64,000 nt of DNA from Verrucomicrobiota bacterium (GCA_028293565.1 JAQGON010000111.1:1-64000); one strand, 5' to 3'; positions 33,385 to 42,449 are shown, counted from the first letter of the stretch. Numbers and translations: made by a program. The notes: a model not told the origin generated them from the sequence alone.

Positions 33385-34467
33385 ATGGACGACGTGTCCA
33401 GCGATCCCAATCTGACCCCGCCCCGGAAGGGGACGCGCGCCGACAGCTCGCGGCCGAGCCTGCGGAGCCTCGCGCAGCAGCTCGGGGTGTCGATCGCCAC
33501 GGTGTCCGAGGCGCTGCGGAACCGTCCGTCCGTGGCGGCCGGCACCGCCGCCCGCATCCGGGCCGCCGCCTCCGCCGCGGGCTACGTGGCCAACCCGATG
33601 ATCGGCGCCGTGCTCTCGAGCGTGCGGCGGCGGGTGCACGTCAGCTACCACGGCACGATCGCGGCGATCAATTTCTCCGAGACGGCGAAGCCGCGGATGA
33701 TCCCGTTTCACGCGCTGCTGCTCAGCGGCGCCCAGGAACGCGCGCGTCAGCTCGGCTTCAAGGTGGACCTCTTCTGGTTCGGCCCCGAGGTGATGTCGCT
33801 TCCGCGGCTCAACGAGATCCTCCGCAGCCGCGGCGTCGCCGGCGTCTTCGTCCTGCCCTTCGCGAAGGCGCGCGACCTGAGCGAGATCGACTGGTCGCGG
33901 TACGCCGGCGTGAGCATGGATTTCTGCCTCAGCCGTCCCCTGCTCCACAGCGTCCTCCCCGACCACCACACCTCGCTGTTTCACGCCCTGCACGAGCTTC
34001 GCCGCCGCGGGTACGAACGGCCCGGCCTCGCGCTGGTCCGGGAAAAGGACGAGCGGCTGAAGTTCCGGTGGCGCGGAGGATTCCTTGCCGGGATGGTGCA
34101 CTGGCCGCCCCGCGACCAGATTCCGATCCTGATGCGCGACGAGCTGACAGCCCCCGACCTGTTGAAATGGGCCCGCCGCTACCGGCCGGACATCGTGATC
34201 GGCCATCGCTCCGAACTGATCCAGTGGCTCCGCGGCGGCGGCTTCCGCGTGCCGCGCGACATCGGTTTCTTCAGCCTGAACTGGACGGAACGCACCCGCC
34301 CGGGCGCCGGGCTCGACCTGAGCCCGACGCACCAGGGCGCGATCGCGATCGAAAACGTCATCGCCCAGCTGCACCGCAACGAGCGCGGCGTGCCCCTGCG
34401 CGCCATGACCATCACCGTCGCCGCGCCGTTCGTGGACGGCCCGACGATCCGGCCCGCGCGCGATTAG
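33385..34467 (+). CDS. LacI-family transcriptional regulator
   Basis: A 360-residue protein. The helix-turn-helix SLRSLAQQLGVSIATVSEALRNRPSVAAGTAARI lies at about residues 25-60, after a 24-residue tail, followed by a hinge and the periplasmic-binding-protein-like sensing domain (HALLLSGAQERARQLGFKVDLFWFG). The C-terminal half is of the Opitutaceae type that often lies divergent from a TonB receptor. It probably controls that receptor and the ABC operon in response to a sugar. Downstream lies a nested repeat cluster and then the convergent heparinase-like gene. Confidence 0.93.
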   Translation: MDDVSSDPNLTPPRKGTRADSSRPSLRSLAQQLGVSIATVSEALRNRPSVAAGTAARIRAAASAAGYVANPMIGAVLSSVRRRVHVSYHGTIAAINFSETAKPRMIPFHALLLSGAQERARQLGFKVDLFWFGPEVMSLPRLNEILRSRGVAGVFVLPFAKARDLSEIDWSRYAGVSMDFCLSRPLLHSVLPDHHTSLFHALHELRRRGYERPGLALVREKDERLKFRWRGGFLAGMVHWPPRDQIPILMRDELTAPDLLKWARRYRPDIVIGHRSELIQWLRGGGFRVPRDIGFFSLNWTERTRPGAGLDLSPTHQGAIAIENVIAQLHRNERGVPLRAMTITVAAPFVDGPTIRPARD

Positions 34468-34829
34468 GGCATTGGGAAGTTGGCCGCAAAAATGCGCAAG
34501 GGCCCCGGGGCTGCAATCAACACCCGGCACTTTAACCAGGGAGCACACGGATCAAGCCGGCCGACGAACCTCAAAGACGCTGAGCTTGTCGGGGTCTCGG
34601 GTAGCACGGGTCTCCGACCCGTGAAGGTGGACTCGAGCTCAACGGGTGGGCTCGACGTTCTCCGTTGGCAGAGTCCGCCCACACGGGTCGGAGACCCGTG
34701 CTACATTCGATTCGGAGTCACCGAGCCCTTGTGCTTTTTTGCGGCAACTCCTTCCGAACCCGGATTTGGTCCCGGCTTCCTGGCGGACACACTTTCATTG
34801 AAAATGCCCCGGCAGGGCGTCCGTCGCCG
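34468..34829. repeat. dispersed repeat B, copy 1, split by a copy of repeat A
   Basis: The 362-base gap is almost filled by repeats. One arm of repeat B, TGGCCGCAAAAATGCGCAAG, starts at 34481. The other arm, GAGCCCTTGTGC..TTTTTTGCGGC with its extension CTCCTTCCGAACCC and a closing TTTCATT.AAAATGC, runs to about 34807. Between them lies a full copy of repeat A (34599-34704) and about 85 bases of other sequence. So A has apparently inserted into B. Confidence 0.8.
34599..34704 (-). repeat. dispersed hairpin repeat A, copy 3 (inverted relative to copy 1)
   Basis: The sequence from GTAGCACGGGTCTCCGACCC to GTCGGAGACCCGTGCTAC is the reverse complement of the 3823-3930 unit, with only about eight differences by eye. 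It sits inside repeat B. Confidence 0.85.
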
Positions 34830-37058
34830 CTACCGCACGATCTCGTGCCATCGCGGCATCTTGTCCTTGCACTCGTCGAGACGGTACTCCTTCGCGCCGG
34901 CGTAAATCCCCTCGCCGAATGTCGTCACGTCGCGCCGGAGCGGCATGTCGAATAGGATTTTTCCCGCGAACTCGACCTCGCTGCCGTAAAGCATCCCCAC
35001 TTCGCGCGTGCCGTCGCCCTTGCTTCGCACGAAGGCGAAATCGGCGTCGGTCCGCAGCTCTCCGTACGCGACCGCGCCCGTGCGGAAATCGAACACCGGA
35101 TGGCCGCGCAGATTCGTCAGCCCGATCGTCTGGTCCAGCTTGAGGCCCACCGTCACCGGCTCGCCGCCGAGCGAAAAGGTCAGCCCGAGCGTGCGGCCGT
35201 CGTCGCGCGGATCCGGGATGATTTTCACGTCGTGCAGCATCGACTCCTGGAAACTTCCCGGCGCATGCGGGCGCAGCACGGTCACGAAGGTCAGCCGCTG
35301 CCCCTTGAAATAATAGCCCTTGAAATACTGGTAGAACGCCGTCGAGCGGTTGAACCGCCGGCCGATTTCCTTCGTCAGCGTGACCTTGTCGCGGTTGCCC
35401 AGGAACTGGATGAGCAGCTCCTTGTTGTGCGGATTCGGCCAGTATTCCTTGCGGATCGCGATTCGGTCCGGCCACGACACGACGTAATCGTCACCCTGCC
35501 GGATCACCTTGTCCGGATGCCAGGTGTTGCAGAAGATCTTGTTCCCCGCCTCCTCGATCAGCAGCGAGTCGACGACAATGTACAGGCCGCTCTCCGGCGC
35601 GAAGAGCACGATGCGGTCCCCGGTGTAGCCGCGTTCGCGATCGTCCAGGCGCGTGCGGGAGTAGTCGAGGCTGCCAAAGGTGCCGAAGTGGATTTTTTCC
35701 GTGCTCACGGCGTGATAGGTCACGTCGAGCTTGATGTAGTCGAAGATGTCGCCCTCCGGCGGAAAGCCCGTGCGTGCAATCACGCGGTTGTGAAAGACGT
35801 CTGCGCGCCAGCCGTCCTCGAAGCGCGCCAGGTAGCCTCCGTCGGCCAGGAGCACGGTCTTGTCCGCCATCAGCACGACAAAGGAATTTTCGTCCGCGTG
35901 CCCGTGATGCGGCTTTTCCTGCGGCGCATAGATGCTCGAGTTGATGTAATCCCGCTCGTAACGCGCATACGGGCCCTGATCGCGGTAGTTGATCAGGCCG
36001 TAGTCGCCGGCCGCGCTGCGAAAGGTGATCTTCTTCGAGACCAGGTCGTCGATCACTTCCGTGGATTTCTCCTGCACCAGCGGCGTGAAGGGGACCGACG
36101 GATCGAGCCAGCGCAGCGCGAGACCGAGGCAGTAGAAATTGTCGCCTTCGACCTCGTGGAAAAAATCCATGTGCGCCCGGTACAGGCGCCGGGCGGCGTC
36201 GAGCGACGCGCCGTCGCGGTAGCTGCCGCCGGCGCGCACGAGGTTCGCGACGTTCCACGCCCACATGTGCGTCCAGTCGCCGTCGCCCCAGTCGGGCAGC
36301 ATGTCGTTCGGCATGATCAGCGCCTTCGGCACCTTGAAGTAAAACCGCGTCGTCACCGCGTCGAGATGCTCCGGCGCGCGTCCGAGCAGATCGGCCAGCA
36401 CCAGCGAATAGGTCAGCCAGAAGGGCTGGTAGATCGAGGCGTCCTCGATCGACCACTTTCCCCACGTGTCGGCGGCGAGCGACTCGCCGTACTGGCGCCA
36501 GCGCGCCGCCGCGGGATCGCCGGGAACCGCGAGCGCCGCATAATAAAAGGCGGCGCCATCGATCAGCGCGCGGTTGTGCGTGCCGAAATCGGTGCGGTCC
36601 AGGTGCGTCGCGGCGCTCGCGGAAATCTGCGCCGAAACCGCGGCGATCTCCGCGGCTGAAAGCTGGCCCTCGCGCTGGAGATGGAGAAACGTCTCGCAGA
36701 ACGGCGGGAGATAACGGAACGAGGAAAACAGCGGCTTCGGCGCCCCGCCGCCCGCAGCGGCGTCCTTCACCATCCAGAGCAAATCGTCCTTCGCCCAGGC
36801 GAGCAGCCGCGCGTCGCGGGTTTGCGCGTGCAGCGTCGTCATCGCCGACAACACCCACACGTACGGGGCCGCCGGCGCCGGTTTTCCCGCCGCGCGCGCC
36901 GAATCCACGGCGCCGTGCTCATGCTCGACTCCGCGGCGCAAGTCCGCGATGAGCTGGCTCCGGAACTCCGCCCCGTTCTCCTGGGCCCGGCCGAGCACTG
37001 CGCCAGCCATGACCACACCCGCCGTTGCAACGCCCCGGAAAAAACGCGCGAAGTTCAT
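34830..37058 (-). CDS. secreted heparinase II/III-like polysaccharide lyase
   Basis: A protein of 742 residues from ATG MNFARFFRGVATAGVVMAGAVLG, giving a signal peptide; the 1145-codon track ORF continues antisense across its neighbour. The N-terminal half is an alpha/alpha toroid (YVWVLSAMTTLHAQTRD, WGKWSIEDASIYQPFWLTYS). It is followed by the heparinase II/III-type beta-sandwich, marked by YAPQEKPHHGHADENSFVV, where the His-x-His pair binds metal or aids catalysis. Such enzymes cleave uronic-acid-containing chains (alginate, heparin-like glycans) by beta-elimination. Third gene of an operon after the five-unit TonB_C protein and the enolase-superfamily enzyme. The substrate cannot be read from the sequence. 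Confidence 0.85.
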   Translation of the reverse strand: MNFARFFRGVATAGVVMAGAVLGRAQENGAEFRSQLIADLRRGVEHEHGAVDSARAAGKPAPAAPYVWVLSAMTTLHAQTRDARLLAWAKDDLLWMVKDAAAGGGAPKPLFSSFRYLPPFCETFLHLQREGQLSAAEIAAVSAQISASAATHLDRTDFGTHNRALIDGAAFYYAALAVPGDPAAARWRQYGESLAADTWGKWSIEDASIYQPFWLTYSLVLADLLGRAPEHLDAVTTRFYFKVPKALIMPNDMLPDWGDGDWTHMWAWNVANLVRAGGSYRDGASLDAARRLYRAHMDFFHEVEGDNFYCLGLALRWLDPSVPFTPLVQEKSTEVIDDLVSKKITFRSAAGDYGLINYRDQGPYARYERDYINSSIYAPQEKPHHGHADENSFVVLMADKTVLLADGGYLARFEDGWRADVFHNRVIARTGFPPEGDIFDYIKLDVTYHAVSTEKIHFGTFGSLDYSRTRLDDRERGYTGDRIVLFAPESGLYIVVDSLLIEEAGNKIFCNTWHPDKVIRQGDDYVVSWPDRIAIRKEYWPNPHNKELLIQFLGNRDKVTLTKEIGRRFNRSTAFYQYFKGYYFKGQRLTFVTVLRPHAPGSFQESMLHDVKIIPDPRDDGRTLGLTFSLGGEPVTVGLKLDQTIGLTNLRGHPVFDFRTGAVAYGELRTDADFAFVRSKGDGTREVGMLYGSEVEFAGKILFDMPLRRDVTTFGEGIYAGAKEYRLDECKDKMPRWHEIVR

Positions 37059-37171
37059 GACGGACGCGAGGGGTAGCAAGGTCCGACGGCAACTGCCAAG
37101 CCCTAATCGGCGGCCCGCGTGCTTCTGCCGCCGGAAAATCGCCGAGGCGGACGATCGCGGAAGCGCGTGAA

Positions 37172-38584
37172 TCAGATCGCTGGAATGACTTCGAGGCCGC
37201 CGAGATCCAGCCCCGGCGCGTAGCCGAACGGGGCCCGCAGCGCGGAGCCGGTCGCGATCCGCCCCTCGCGCACGTCGAGCCGCGGCCAGCCCGCCGGACT
37301 GCGCGTGTAGAGATCGCCATGATGGGCGAGGACATGTTCCTGGATCGCCCCCGGAAATTGCGCGAGGCCGGCAAAATAATGGTGGCCGTTGCGCTCGACG
37401 CTCGTCACGCCGAGCACCGCCTGGATCGCGAGGTCCTGGAGCAGCGCCACCGGGCCCACGTTCGTCAGGTCCTCGCCGCTGAGCATCGCGGTTTTCCCGG
37501 CCGCGCGCCGCTGGGCAAGCAGGCACGCGTTGCCGACGCCCTTGAAGATTCCCTTGCAATTCTTGTGGCTGGTGCCGGCGTAGCCGAGCGCCAGCGCCGC
37601 GGGCAGGCTTCCGATCTCGGCGTCGGATTCGTCGATGATGATCGGCGGACGGTCGGGCCACGCCGACCACTCCGCCGCCGGAGCCAGCGCGACCTCCCGG
37701 TGCAGCGGCTGTTCGATGAAGAGCAGCTTCGGCCAGAATTCCTGCAGCGCCGCCTCGCCGAGCAGCGCGCGCATCTGCGACGCGAACACGGCGGGATCGC
37801 GAAAGCTTTCGTTTCCATCGAGCGAGAAGGCGAAGTCTCCGCCGCACTCGCGCGCGAGCACGGACGCAATCTGCCCCAGCCGGCCGCGCGCGCGGGAGAC
37901 GTCGGCGTCGATCTTGATCTTGAAATGGCGCAGCCCGTAAAACCGCACGCACGCCGCCAGCGACTGCGGCAATCCGTCGTTCACCCGCTCCGCCGGCGCG
38001 ATGTCGCATTCCTCGATCGGGTCGGCGAGCCCGACGGTATGGCGTGCGAAGACAACCTCCGGCGGCTGCGCCGGGAGCCAGTCCCGGACCTGGGAGCGGG
38101 CGAGCGACGAATGGAGGGCGCCCAGGTCGATCCCGAGCAGATTTTCGCGCAGCGCCGCCGCAATGTTCGTCCCCTTCGCCTGGCAGAAGGCGTCGAGCAG
38201 CGCGCGCTCGACGAGCGAGGTTCCGAACTGGGCGAGCAGCGGGGGAATCCGGTTCCGGCCGCCCCACGCCGCCTGCGAGGAATAGAGCTCGCGCCAGAAT
38301 TGAAAGGGCGTGGCCGCCGATATTTTTCCCGCGTGTGCGACGGCGGCGCGCAGGACCGACAGCATTTCGTCGATCTCGTCATCGAGGGCGCGCGCGGGAT
38401 CCTTCGTGAACCACTTCGGCGGCAGATGATCGGCCGCCAGACCCGAGTGGAGGCGTCCCTCGATCTCGAACTCCAGCCGGAGGAACACGTGCGGCACCTC
38501 GGTCATCGTCGCGATGCCGTAACGGAAAGGCATGCGCGTCCGGAGTGGAAGGCGGTGAAGCCACGAGTTCCTGAGTCTGATCAT
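37172..38584 (-). CDS. enolase-superfamily (mandelate racemase/muconate cycloisomerase type) protein
   Basis: A 470-residue protein, longer than the usual 370-400. The barrel residues appear in order: KIKID near 220 (the general base pair KxK), DGNES near 250 and IEQPL near 285 (metal ligands), IIDESD near 310 (third ligand), and SHKNCKGIFKG near 335, where a second Lys may act. N-terminal capping begins MIRLRNSWLHRLPLRTRMPFRYG. No clear substrate signature. Its ATG overlaps the stop of the upstream TonB_C protein as ATGA, so they are translated together. A role on uronate-like products of the lyase encoded next is plausible. Confidence 0.8.
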   Translation of the reverse strand: MIRLRNSWLHRLPLRTRMPFRYGIATMTEVPHVFLRLEFEIEGRLHSGLAADHLPPKWFTKDPARALDDEIDEMLSVLRAAVAHAGKISAATPFQFWRELYSSQAAWGGRNRIPPLLAQFGTSLVERALLDAFCQAKGTNIAAALRENLLGIDLGALHSSLARSQVRDWLPAQPPEVVFARHTVGLADPIEECDIAPAERVNDGLPQSLAACVRFYGLRHFKIKIDADVSRARGRLGQIASVLARECGGDFAFSLDGNESFRDPAVFASQMRALLGEAALQEFWPKLLFIEQPLHREVALAPAAEWSAWPDRPPIIIDESDAEIGSLPAALALGYAGTSHKNCKGIFKGVGNACLLAQRRAAGKTAMLSGEDLTNVGPVALLQDLAIQAVLGVTSVERNGHHYFAGLAQFPGAIQEHVLAHHGDLYTRSPAGWPRLDVREGRIATGSALRAPFGYAPGLDLGGLEVIPAI

Positions 38585-40269
38585 TTCGTTGGAGGCGCGG
38601 CGGGCGTTTCCGAAAATTCAAAGGGAACCCGCACCCGCGTCGCCACGTGCCGTCCCTTGTTCGCCGCCGGTTCGAACCGCCAGACGGAGACGGACTGCAG
38701 CGCGGCCCAGCCGAAGGCCGGATCGCTCGCCGACACGATTCTCGGCAGGCGCGCCCGACCCTCGTCGTCGATCACGAACTCGATCGTCGCTTCCCCGCGT
38801 TCGAAGCGTCCCCGCGCCGAGGCGGGGAAAATCGGGGGGCGGGTCGAGATCGGCTTTGGCCGGGCGTCGAGCAGCGCGGCGCTGACGATCCGTTCGGGAT
38901 GCTTCCGTTCCAACGCGAGGAGACTGTCCACCTCCCGCGGCACGAGGTCGCCGTCGGCCGGCGCGAATTTCTGGGTGAATGAGAACACGGTGCGCGTCGG
39001 ATGGCCGTCCTTGAGTCCCGGCTCAAACACCCATTGCTCCACCATCGCGACGGTCGCCGCCCCAAAATCCGGGTGCGTTGCATCGAGCACCTTCGAGAAA
39101 ATGACCCGGCCCGTCTCGCTGATCACGAAACGCACCGTGGCCTCGCCCTTCAGTCCGTCCCGCAGCGGGCCGTAGGGATAAACCGGCAGCACCCGCCCCC
39201 GCGGCTTCGGCGGCACATCGTAGCGGAATTCCGGCGGCAGGTCGGATTGGCTCGTTTTCGTATCGATCGAGACGCCGGTGTCGCCCCCCTCCCATTCTCC
39301 CTCCAGCTGAAAGAACACCGGCACCTGCAGGTGGGTGTTCACCGGGATTTTGCCCTTTCGTCCGGGTTCGAACCTCCAGCTCCGGACAGCCTCCAGGGCC
39401 GGTTCATCGAAGGCTGGATTCATCGAACGCGCGACGAAGGCCTGGGTCACGCGCCCCTCGAGATCGACCACGAAGTCGACCACGACCTCGCCTCGCATTC
39501 CACTGCGGCGCATTTCCATGGGGTAAATCGGCCGCGTCTGCCGAACCGCCCGTGGCGGAACCATGGTTCCGTCGGCATCGGGCTCGCTCGCATATGGCAC
39601 GAGGATGAATGGGACGCGCAGACGCGCCGCCACGGCAACGCCATCGCGGCGCGCGGGTGCAAAACGAAAATCGTGCACGGCGAGATCGAGCAGCGCGGAA
39701 ACCTCCGGCGGCGCCTCGCTCACACCAATCGGCGTGCCCGAGGCGTCCAGCGCAACATTCGCCCAAACCACCTTCGCCGGGACGGCGGTGTGACTGCCAC
39801 GCGGAGGTCGGCGGGCGGGATCGACCACCGTCCGGGCGTGAAGGAGGCGCGGCGTCGCGCTGGGCCGGGCGGCATCGGCCGAGGCGGGATTGAAGACGAC
39901 AAGCGTGCGCGTGAAGGTGTTCACCGCGTTCCCCTTGCGGCGGCCTGGCTTCAGCGTCCAATTCCGCGTCTCGTTCGACACGGCATTTTCATAGCCCGGG
40001 AGGGTTCCAAACGGATGAAGACTCAAACACTTGCCCTTCTCGCTCGTGAAAATCTCCAGAACCACATAGCCGGGGTCCGCAATGCCGCGGAGATCAGCCG
40101 GGAAATGCGGCCGCAGCGGATGATTTTCCATCGGCAGCTCGTCGGGCGCATCCTTGGGGTTGACCCATTCCAAGGGAGTCACGGTGACATCCTGCGCGCC
40201 GAGCCGGAAGGGGAAGGCCATCGCCGGCAGCGCGAGCGCGAGCGACAGCTTCAGGAACTTGGGGTACAT
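38581..40269 (-). CDS. secreted protein with five TonB C-terminal-like units
   Basis: A protein of 562 residues from the ATG MYPKFLKLSLALALPAMAFPF, giving a signal peptide. After it come five similar blocks of roughly 75-95 residues. The last three have the TonB_C pattern P(I/V)(Y/F)P..(M/G)..G..GEV.V.FV(V/I)..(E)GRV....(V/I)......F...A...V..W.FEPG: PIYPMEMRRSGMRGEVVVDF, PVYPYGPLRDGLKGEATVRF and PIFPASARGRFERGEATIEF. The first two are more divergent. There is no cytoplasmic TonB anchor or proline-rich spacer. It leads the enolase and lyase operon. It may bind TonB-box peptides or glycan in the periplasm; that is inference. Confidence 0.78.
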   Translation of the reverse strand: MYPKFLKLSLALALPAMAFPFRLGAQDVTVTPLEWVNPKDAPDELPMENHPLRPHFPADLRGIADPGYVVLEIFTSEKGKCLSLHPFGTLPGYENAVSNETRNWTLKPGRRKGNAVNTFTRTLVVFNPASADAARPSATPRLLHARTVVDPARRPPRGSHTAVPAKVVWANVALDASGTPIGVSEAPPEVSALLDLAVHDFRFAPARRDGVAVAARLRVPFILVPYASEPDADGTMVPPRAVRQTRPIYPMEMRRSGMRGEVVVDFVVDLEGRVTQAFVARSMNPAFDEPALEAVRSWRFEPGRKGKIPVNTHLQVPVFFQLEGEWEGGDTGVSIDTKTSQSDLPPEFRYDVPPKPRGRVLPVYPYGPLRDGLKGEATVRFVISETGRVIFSKVLDATHPDFGAATVAMVEQWVFEPGLKDGHPTRTVFSFTQKFAPADGDLVPREVDSLLALERKHPERIVSAALLDARPKPISTRPPIFPASARGRFERGEATIEFVIDDEGRARLPRIVSASDPAFGWAALQSVSVWRFEPAANKGRHVATRVRVPFEFSETPAAPPTK

Positions 40270-40334
40270 GAGCGTGTGAAGCTGACGGCGAAAAATACCA
40301 CGGTCAACGACGGCGGAATTCCGGAGCGGGAGGC

Positions 40335-40507
40335 TGGCCGCAAAAAATGCGCAAGGGCTCCGGGGTGGCGAAGGAGCTGCCGTCGCGCCGATCGGCGCAC
40401 GCGGGATTCCATTCGGATTCCCGGAGCCCTTGCGCATTTTCGCGGCGACTCCTTCCGAACCCGAGCGGGTCCCGCCCTCCTGGCGGACACCCTTTCATTT
40501 AAAATGC
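40335..40507. repeat. dispersed hairpin repeat B, copy 2
   Basis: The arms GCCGCAAAAAATGCGCAAGG and CCTTGCGCATTTTCGCGGC (with GGCTCCGG/CCGGAGCC inside) form a strong hairpin of about 110 bases. The conserved extension GACTCCTTCCGAACCC and a closing TTTCATTTAAAATGCT follow. It fills the 239-base space upstream of the TonB_C operon, between it and the aldo/keto reductase gene. Confidence 0.8.
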
Positions 40508-40508
40508 T

Positions 40509-41468
40509 CTAACTTTCCGCCGCACACACCGCCTCAAATAATTCCGCCGGCAGGGGACCCGCTTGCGACGCCTCCCACGCATCGGTCAATTCGGTCGGAT
40601 TCCGCGCGCCGATCACGACGCGGTCGATTTCCGCGACACTGAAAGCAAACCGGTGCGCAAGGGCCGCCAGCGACAGGCCGTTTTGGTCCGCGACTCGGCG
40701 CAGGCGGATCGCGTGATCGATCGGGGCCTCCCCGACCCACGGTGGGCGCTCGCGCACGAATTCCTCGTGCCGCGAGCCCAGCAGTCCCATGTGGAGCGGG
40801 CTCGCCCCGTAGGTTCCCATCGCCGCCCGACGCAGCCGCGGGATGTCCTCGGACAGTCCGTCGAAAATGCACGCGTCCAGGCGCCGGAACAGCATCGCGA
40901 CCGCAAACGCGCCCGATTCGACCAGCCCATCCCATCCCGCGCCGAAACCGCCGCCGAGCCCGAGACAGCGCGCCTGTCCGTCGGCCTGAAATTGCCGGAG
41001 CGTCCCGATCACGCGCGGCCGCTCCTGCACCGGCACGAAGTCCGGCTCGTGCAGGAAGAGCAGGTCGACGTGCGCGACGCCGAGCGTCCCGAGGCTGCGC
41101 CGGACGGACTCCTTCATTCCCGCCGGCGAAAAATCGAACTTCAGCTCATGGGTTTTCCCCGTCGGCAGGCGCCCGACTTTCGTGCTCAAGACCGGGCGCG
41201 GTCCCCGGCACCCCGCCAGCGCCTCGCCGAGTAGTTTCTCGGCGTTCCCATAGGAGGGCGCGACATCGAACACCGAAATTCCCAATTCCAGCGCGCGCCG
41301 CAGCGTTTCGCGTGCGACCACCGGGTCCACCGGTCCCCACGCGCCGCCGATTCCTGCGAGGCCGAATGCGATGCGGTCCCCGCGCAAATCCAGGCGCTCC
41401 AGCGCTGCCGACGGTTCAATCCGGCCCTGCCGCGTCGGGCGCGCCGCCCTGTCGCCGGGCGAACTCAT
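40509..41468 (-). CDS. aldo/keto reductase (D-threo-aldose/L-fucose dehydrogenase-like)
   Basis: A 319-residue NAD(P)-dependent aldo/keto reductase. The barrel shows GIGGAWGPVDPVVARETLRRALELGISVFDVAPSYGNAE (catalytic Asp and Tyr), STKVGR (catalytic Lys) and the HEPD loop (catalytic His in LLFLHEPD). The NAD-binding end is present (VVIGARNPTELTDAWE). The MKESVRRSLGTLGVAHVDL segment fits the sugar dehydrogenase branch. It starts directly after the stop of the SDR on the same strand. The two probably oxidise a free sugar to lactone and act on the product. Confidence 0.88.
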   Translation of the reverse strand: MSSPGDRAARPTRQGRIEPSAALERLDLRGDRIAFGLAGIGGAWGPVDPVVARETLRRALELGISVFDVAPSYGNAEKLLGEALAGCRGPRPVLSTKVGRLPTGKTHELKFDFSPAGMKESVRRSLGTLGVAHVDLLFLHEPDFVPVQERPRVIGTLRQFQADGQARCLGLGGGFGAGWDGLVESGAFAVAMLFRRLDACIFDGLSEDIPRLRRAAMGTYGASPLHMGLLGSRHEEFVRERPPWVGEAPIDHAIRLRRVADQNGLSLAALAHRFAFSVAEIDRVVIGARNPTELTDAWEASQAGPLPAELFEAVCAAES

Positions 41469-42224
41469 TTATTTTCCGGCGCTCCAGCCGCCATCGGTCA
41501 TGAGCGCCGAACCCGTGACGAGCTCCGCCTCGTCGCTCGCAAGATAATGCGCGGCGGCCGCGACTTCCTCCGGGCGCCCCATCCGGCCGATCGGCTGCGA
41601 CGCGCTCATTTCGCGAAACGCCTTTTCGGGATCGGCATATTCCTTCAGCCGCGCCTGCACGAACGGAGTTTCCACGCGGCCGGGACAAATGCAGTTCACG
41701 CGGACTCCATCGGCGGCGTGGTCGAGCGCCATCGATTTCGTCAGGCCGACGACCGCGAACTTCGTCGTGCAGTAAACCAGCCGGTCGCGGATGCCGACGA
41801 TTCCGCCGACGGAGGCCAGGTTGATGATGCTTCCGCGCCCGCGGGCGAGCATCGCCGGGAGAAAGGCCTTGGACACGTTGAACACTCCGCGGACATTGAC
41901 CCGATAAAGCCGGTCCATGTCCGCGCCGGTGGCCTCGAGCAGGGTTCCCACGTGGCCGATGCCCGCGTTGTTCACCAGAATGTCGATCGCCCCGAGGCGC
42001 GCGGCCAATGCGCTGACCGCAGGCTCGTCGGCGACATCGAGGCGGGAAAATTCCGCGCGTCCTCCGGCGGCCGCAATCAGCGACACGGTCTCGCGTCCTT
42101 CGGCCTCCGCGGAATCGGCCACATGCACCCTCGCGCCGGCCGCGGCGAAGCGCTGCGCGATGGCGCGGCCGATGCCGGAGCCTGCTCCCGTGATCACTGC
42201 CATCTTTCCCGCGAGGTCGAACAT
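41469..42224 (-). CDS. short-chain dehydrogenase/reductase
   Basis: A 251-residue classical SDR: cofactor motif TGAGSGIG near 12, NNAGIG near 85, catalytic Ser in IINLASVGG near 135 and YCTTK near 150. Asp at the end of beta 2 (VHVADSAEAEG) points to NAD. The C-terminal IGRMGRPEEVAAAAHYLASDEAELVTGSALMTDGGWSAGK is standard. It heads a two-gene operon with the aldo/keto reductase, and a related sugar-acid dehydratase is encoded next door on the other strand, so a role in oxidising a sugar such as L-fucose or a 2-keto-3-deoxy sugar acid is likely. Confidence 0.9.
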   Translation of the reverse strand: MFDLAGKMAVITGAGSGIGRAIAQRFAAAGARVHVADSAEAEGRETVSLIAAAGGRAEFSRLDVADEPAVSALAARLGAIDILVNNAGIGHVGTLLEATGADMDRLYRVNVRGVFNVSKAFLPAMLARGRGSIINLASVGGIVGIRDRLVYCTTKFAVVGLTKSMALDHAADGVRVNCICPGRVETPFVQARLKEYADPEKAFREMSASQPIGRMGRPEEVAAAAHYLASDEAELVTGSALMTDGGWSAGK

Positions 42225-42294
42225 GCCGGCGATGCTAGCGCCGGGATCTTTTTAACCACCAGACCGAAGTGCGCGAACCCCGGCCTGCCGGATG

Positions 42295-42372
42295 ATTCAC
42301 CACAAAGGGTGCAAAGAGCGCGAAGGCCCCAAGCCGGAGATGGATCGAGCTTTGCGTTCTTCGCGGTGAACC
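42295..42372. repeat. dispersed hairpin repeat C, copy 3
   Basis: TTCACCACAAAGGGTGCAAAGAGCG is matched, less perfectly, by CTTTGCGTTCTTCGCGGTGAA about 45 bases later. It lies between the divergent SDR and enolase-superfamily genes. Confidence 0.65.
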
Positions 42373-42449
42373 TCCGGATCGGAGTGATCTTTCAGCCGTC
42401 CGGGATTGCCAACCGGACGGGCGACTCCGATGAAAGGACCACCCCGCCG

